Source of the DNA: Verticillium longisporum | Lineage: Eukaryota > Ascomycota > Sordariomycetes > Glomerellales > Plectosphaerellaceae | Assembly: GCA_019188255.1 (NCBI GenBank) | Contig: JAETXT010000008.1 | Span: 1,116,001-1,180,000, forward strand | Direction of reading: 5' to 3' | Length of the DNA: 64,000 bases | In this document: positions 60,606-64,000 of the stretch, one piece after another | How positions within the stretch are numbered: the first letter of the stretch is position 1 | Layout of the letters: each line of letters starts with the position of its first letter | The notes under the pieces: generated by a model | Databases searched by the model: none | Seen by the model: only the letters and a program-made list of their open reading frames with translations | Told to the model about the DNA's origin: nothing | Translations under genes and position numbers: made by a program

Positions 60606-62357
60606 TTACAGCAAAAGGAGAGCAATAGGCGCCGCAATTGCAAAGGCAACGGCGGGACGGACAGAAATGCCGGCGCTCTCGTCGGCGTTGGCAGTGCCGC
60701 CATTGGAAGTGGATGCGGGCGAGGACGCAGAAGAGGACGTGGGACCAGCACTCACACTTGCGGTCGAAGCCTCGTTGTTGCCGGGCTTGTTTGACTCATC
60801 GTCAGCGAGGGGCTTGACGGAGAGAGTGAGAAGGTTCCAGTTAGCATCCCAGATCTTGAAGTCCGAGTCAACCTCCCAGTTAGAGATCTTGACGAGTTTG
60901 CCAGAGGGCTTGTTCTCGATACCATTGTCGATGAGTTCCTGAGCGCCAGGAGGAACAACAGGCAGCGTGAAGTTGGCGTTGAATTCCTTCGTCTTAATGA
61001 GGGAGGCGTCGCACTTGGGAGGTTTGGGGGAGTTCTTGGAAGGCTTAGTGCCCTCCAAAGTCTCAAAGTCAAGCTTCGCATACTGCTCGGCCAGCAGGTG
61101 GTAATCCTCAAGAAGGTGAACTGAGTTGTTCTTATAAACCTGAGCAAGGCCGAACTTGTGAGTCTCCTGGCTGAATTCGTAAACGAGACCACCAGAGAAG
61201 ACGCCAGTCATCTGGTCACCGTAGATGGTGCCAACCTCGGTGAAGGGACGGGGAGTGACTTTATTGCAGCCATACTCGGAGAGGAAGACAGGGACAGAAG
61301 TATCCTTGAGACCATCGACAAGATCGTCATAGGACGACTTCTCAAAGTCAGACTCGCCACACCAGGAGTAAGAGTTGAGGCCAAAGAGATCGGCGCGGCT
61401 CATATCGTCCTTGTCCTCGTCACGCGTGCACTGCATGTAGTTCCAGGTATCCCAGAGGTACTCGCGGACATCGGCAGCAGAGTATCCGACGGGGATCTTG
61501 CGGTCGGCGTTGTTGGCAATGTAGTTCTTCAGGTCGCGTGTAACGGCACGCAGGTAGGGAGGGACATCGACGACTGTGGCTTCGTTGTTGATAACTTCGT
61601 TGGCCGAGAAGAAAAGAAGGGTGTTCGGGTAGCTCTTGAAGGCCTCGACCATAGCAAAGGTACGGTTGAGGTACTCCATGTAGTAGCTGGTCCACGGCTG
61701 CCAAGCGCTAATGGCCTCGCCAGGGAGGGGCGAGTTGACATCGATGAGCATGTACATGCCCGCGGCGTTGAAGATGGAGGCGCACTCGTCGTGGTTCAGG
61801 TTGGGATCGAGGTTGTATACGCGGATAGCGTTTACGCCAAGAGCCTGCATGATGGCAGCATCACGGAGGCAGACGTCCGCCTCGGACAGAGGGTCATGGC
61901 CGTGGGCAGGGTCGTAACCAGCGGCACCATTGATCTGGTAGTCGATACCTACGATCTGGAACTTGTTGCCGGTCTTGGGGTTCACGAAGGCATTGCCTTG
62001 GACCTCAAGGGGAGTCAGGGCCGCGGTCAGAGTGGCGCCCAAGGCGACAAGAGTGGAGGAGAGCTGGTGTGAGCTTGAGTTAGCATTGATGAAATCAAAT
62101 GTCCAAATCGGCTTGCTAGAATTCCATGGCCAGAAGAAGAGGCGTCCGACCGGGCTAGACACTGCTTTGTTTCGACGTAGGGAGGGAGCCAGATGCACTC
62201 CACATGACGGTGCTTCGACGAGCCAACTGCCCAGCCAGGGGCCCAAGTGTCAGGTCCCAACTGTCTGGACAAAGTGCCAACGAAGGAAAGCCTCCGGAAG
62301 GGTGCACCGAGCCAATGACAAGCAAAAGAGCCGGGTTTAGCGACAACTTACAAGCAT
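60606..62357 (-). CDS. GPI-anchored 1,3-beta-glucanosyltransferase (GH72)
   Basis: Minus-strand exons 62357-62352 (six bases) and 62063-60606, 487 residues. The six-base exon gives ATG CTT, then GTAAGT; a 288-base intron follows, and exon 2 begins CTC TCC, so the protein starts MLLSSTLVALGATLTAALTP, a signal peptide. GH72 catalytic glutamates are E158 (SANEVIN) and E265 (LSEYGC). A Ser/Thr-rich region and a hydrophobic tail (SVRPAVAFAIAAPIALLLL) form the GPI signal; a CBM43 module is absent. The enzyme cuts and re-joins beta-1,3-glucan chains in the cell wall (Gas/Gel/Phr family). The tiny first exon is chosen because exon 2 lacks its own ATG before the mature part and the ORF upstream of the acceptor is intron-like. 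Confidence 0.86.
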
Positions 62358-63705
62358 GGCGAAAGAATTGCGTCGTTACGCAAAAGCTAAGTTACTGTCC
62401 AAGATTCGGTCGTCTGGGTAGAGTAGCTAGCTAGTGTTTTGCTGTTTGCGTGGAGTGGCAGTTGCGCAATTTAGAGGGTCCAAAAAGCCAAGGAAGAGTA
62501 AAAGTGCAGAGAGTCGACGGAACCAAAAGAGTGGTCGAAGACGGGAATTAAAGCAGACTGAATGAGTGTCGAGAAGTGAGTTTGAGCAAAGGACGATGCA
62601 ACGCAATGCTATGCAAACACATTGGCCAGGCGTCTCCAACGTCGGACAAGAGCGAACCTGAAGAACGGAGAGGAGAAGGAGGGAAGGGGGGGAAGACGTC
62701 CGGGGAAGGCGCATTCATGACGGATGTCGGGAAGGAGGTTCTCGTCACATCACGACCACCCTGGACTAAGGGAGTCCACTCGAAGCCTGTGTCCTCCAAT
62801 CAAAAGAGAATCGCGGTCGCGTGTGCTAAGATTACAGGCCCAAGCTAACCATCTCGGGCCCTGGACCGCCCACCCTTGCCAGCGATGTTGTGGAAGGCGT
62901 GGGTGAAGACAGCCTCCCGACGGAATACGATGCACCTAGCACCTAACTGATTAGGCGTGGTGTGCCCCTGCATTTTCTGCATTTCAGGGCCCACGACCCA
63001 CCAGACTAACTGGGCATCAAACGGCTAGGTTCCTGCTTCAGAACCGTTCTCAAGATTCTTTCCACGCAGGTACGATCACGTTGCATCATCAGCGTCCCTG
63101 GCACTACCTGGCCGCAAAACTAATGAGAGGAGGGGAGCAACAGTCTCGCCCAGAGATTGAGACGGTCAAGACAAACACGGAAGGATGCACCCATCACCTC
63201 TGTGTCTCCCTACACAATCGGAAATCATCTTGGTGCATTTAAATCTAGACATCTGATCTCGTCAACCCCGCCTCCCTCGAAGCACCTACCACCAGTCTTC
63301 CACCACCAGAGAAAAATACCAAGCCATGCACAGACCCGTATCCGAGACCAAGCCTTTTTTGAACAGAAAAAAACGCACCAACCTGGGAAGGTCCCATACT
63401 TGGTACACTGCAATTCTCGCGTGCGTGTGGAATCTTCTCTTCCACTGAGAATGGCACCAAGCTCCGTACTCCATTCCTCTGTCCCCGTTTCTCGGCACGA
63501 CCGGCCCTCTGTGCAATACGAGACACCACATGAGCAGAGAGGCCGGGAGCCAGTAGCCGTCATCGTACCGACGGTCAGTGGGGGAAGTGCCATGTGCTAA
63601 CAGTCTATGCTACCTAGTGTACCAGTCGATGAAAATACATTTCGCTATGCAGCAAACACCCATGAGTTCGAGGAATTCGTTGCCCTGGGAACTGAACACT
63701 TAACT
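62358..63705. other. Intergenic, 1.3 kb
   Basis: Promoter of the GH72 gene and the 3' flank of the last gene. Open frames overlap and have no domain. Nothing else is recognised. Confidence 0.5.
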
Positions 63706-63960
63706 TCAAGGTCCGCTACGACTTGGTCGTCCGGTCGTCTCTTCAGCCGTCTCTCTATCCTCAACCTGTGGCAAGATACACCCCTCAGTGACCGGAGGAC
63801 GCGTGGTCGAAAGTATCTCTGGCTTTTCCGAAATGTGAGCCTCGCCACGAATCCACGCCCAGAAGAAGACACCGGGGTAGATTTCGTTTTCACGCTCGTC
63901 CTCGCCTTCCTTGGTCCTGGCAATGAAGACGTTGCCCAACATGGCCGCTGCGACGACACA
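63706..63960 (-). CDS. 3'-terminal exon of a gene leaving the window (partial)
   Basis: A minus-strand frame reads from an acceptor site (CCTCAG, minus 63961-63962) through CVVAAAMLGNVFIARTKEGE, PGVFFWAWIRGEAHISEKPE to a stop after TTGRPSRSGP, about 84 residues. The acidic and polar tail looks like the end of a larger protein. The rest, including any domain, lies beyond position 64000, so the product cannot be named. Confidence 0.45.
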   Translation of the reverse strand, partial: CVVAAAMLGNVFIARTKEGEDERENEIYPGVFFWAWIRGEAHISEKPEILSTTRPPVTEGCILPQVEDRETAEETTGRPSRSGP

Positions 63961-64000
63961 CTGAGGCCGTACGTGTCAGCAGCGTTTTCAGCCCTAAGCG

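Noticed and set aside
61158..62072. 304-codon plus-strand frame opposite the GH72 gene
   Set aside because: Antisense shadow of a strongly biased coding exon.

Overview
The window is nuclear DNA of a filamentous ascomycete, most likely a Sordariomycete (Hypocreales or Glomerellales range; genus not determinable from sequence alone). The reasons are short 50-120 bp GT-AG introns with CTAAC/CTGAC branch sites, monocistronic genes on both strands with long spacers, and a typical fungal gene set: con-10, a CYP505 P450-reductase fusion, a GH72 GPI-anchored glucanosyltransferase, a CDC10 septin, a Zn2Cys6 regulator and an ETPVPLP-tailed JmjN/JmjC demethylase.

Layout. 0-14.5 kb: secreted CE1 esterase, sphingoid-base phosphate phosphatase (LCB3 type), a 1,833-residue KDM4-type histone demethylase, and a secreted GH5 endo-mannanase. 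14.8-27.3 kb: a metabolic and regulatory block with a DUF1479 oxygenase-like protein, a fungal_trans regulator, a Gfo/Idh/MocA oxidoreductase, a short-chain dehydrogenase, an NmrA-like protein and an amidase. 28-31.8 kb: sparse, with one small membrane protein, a tRNA-Thr(AGU) and an imperfect inverted repeat. 31.9-42.6 kb: CYP505 fatty-acid hydroxylase, secreted subtilisin, an extended SDR and a damaged secreted beta-propeller gene. 42.6-47.2 kb: gene-poor. 47.2-64 kb: a Zn2Cys6 regulator with a bZIP-like tail, con-10, a C2H2 protein, a large secreted protein of unknown function, the divergent pair mitochondrial bL32 / septin CDC10, GH72 glucanosyltransferase, and the 3' end of a gene leaving the window.

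The genes do not form an operon or an evident biosynthetic cluster. Extracellular functions (CE1 esterase, mannanase, subtilisin) fit a plant- or litter-degrading or plant-associated lifestyle. Septin, bL32m, GH72 and the demethylase are housekeeping.

The most striking cross-window signal is technical or evolutionary. Five otherwise convincing genes carry single-base frame breaks, eight in all, mostly at C/G runs, and the intended reading continues on both sides. I read these as probable consensus errors rather than five independent pseudogenes. I did not find a convincing undescribed multi-gene system. The best novelty candidates are single proteins: the zinc-cluster/bZIP-like regulator, the half zinc-cluster regulator, the repeat-tailed demethylase and the unknown secreted protein. 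All exon coordinates were worked out by hand from reading frame, splice consensus and family knowledge. No transcript data or database search was available.
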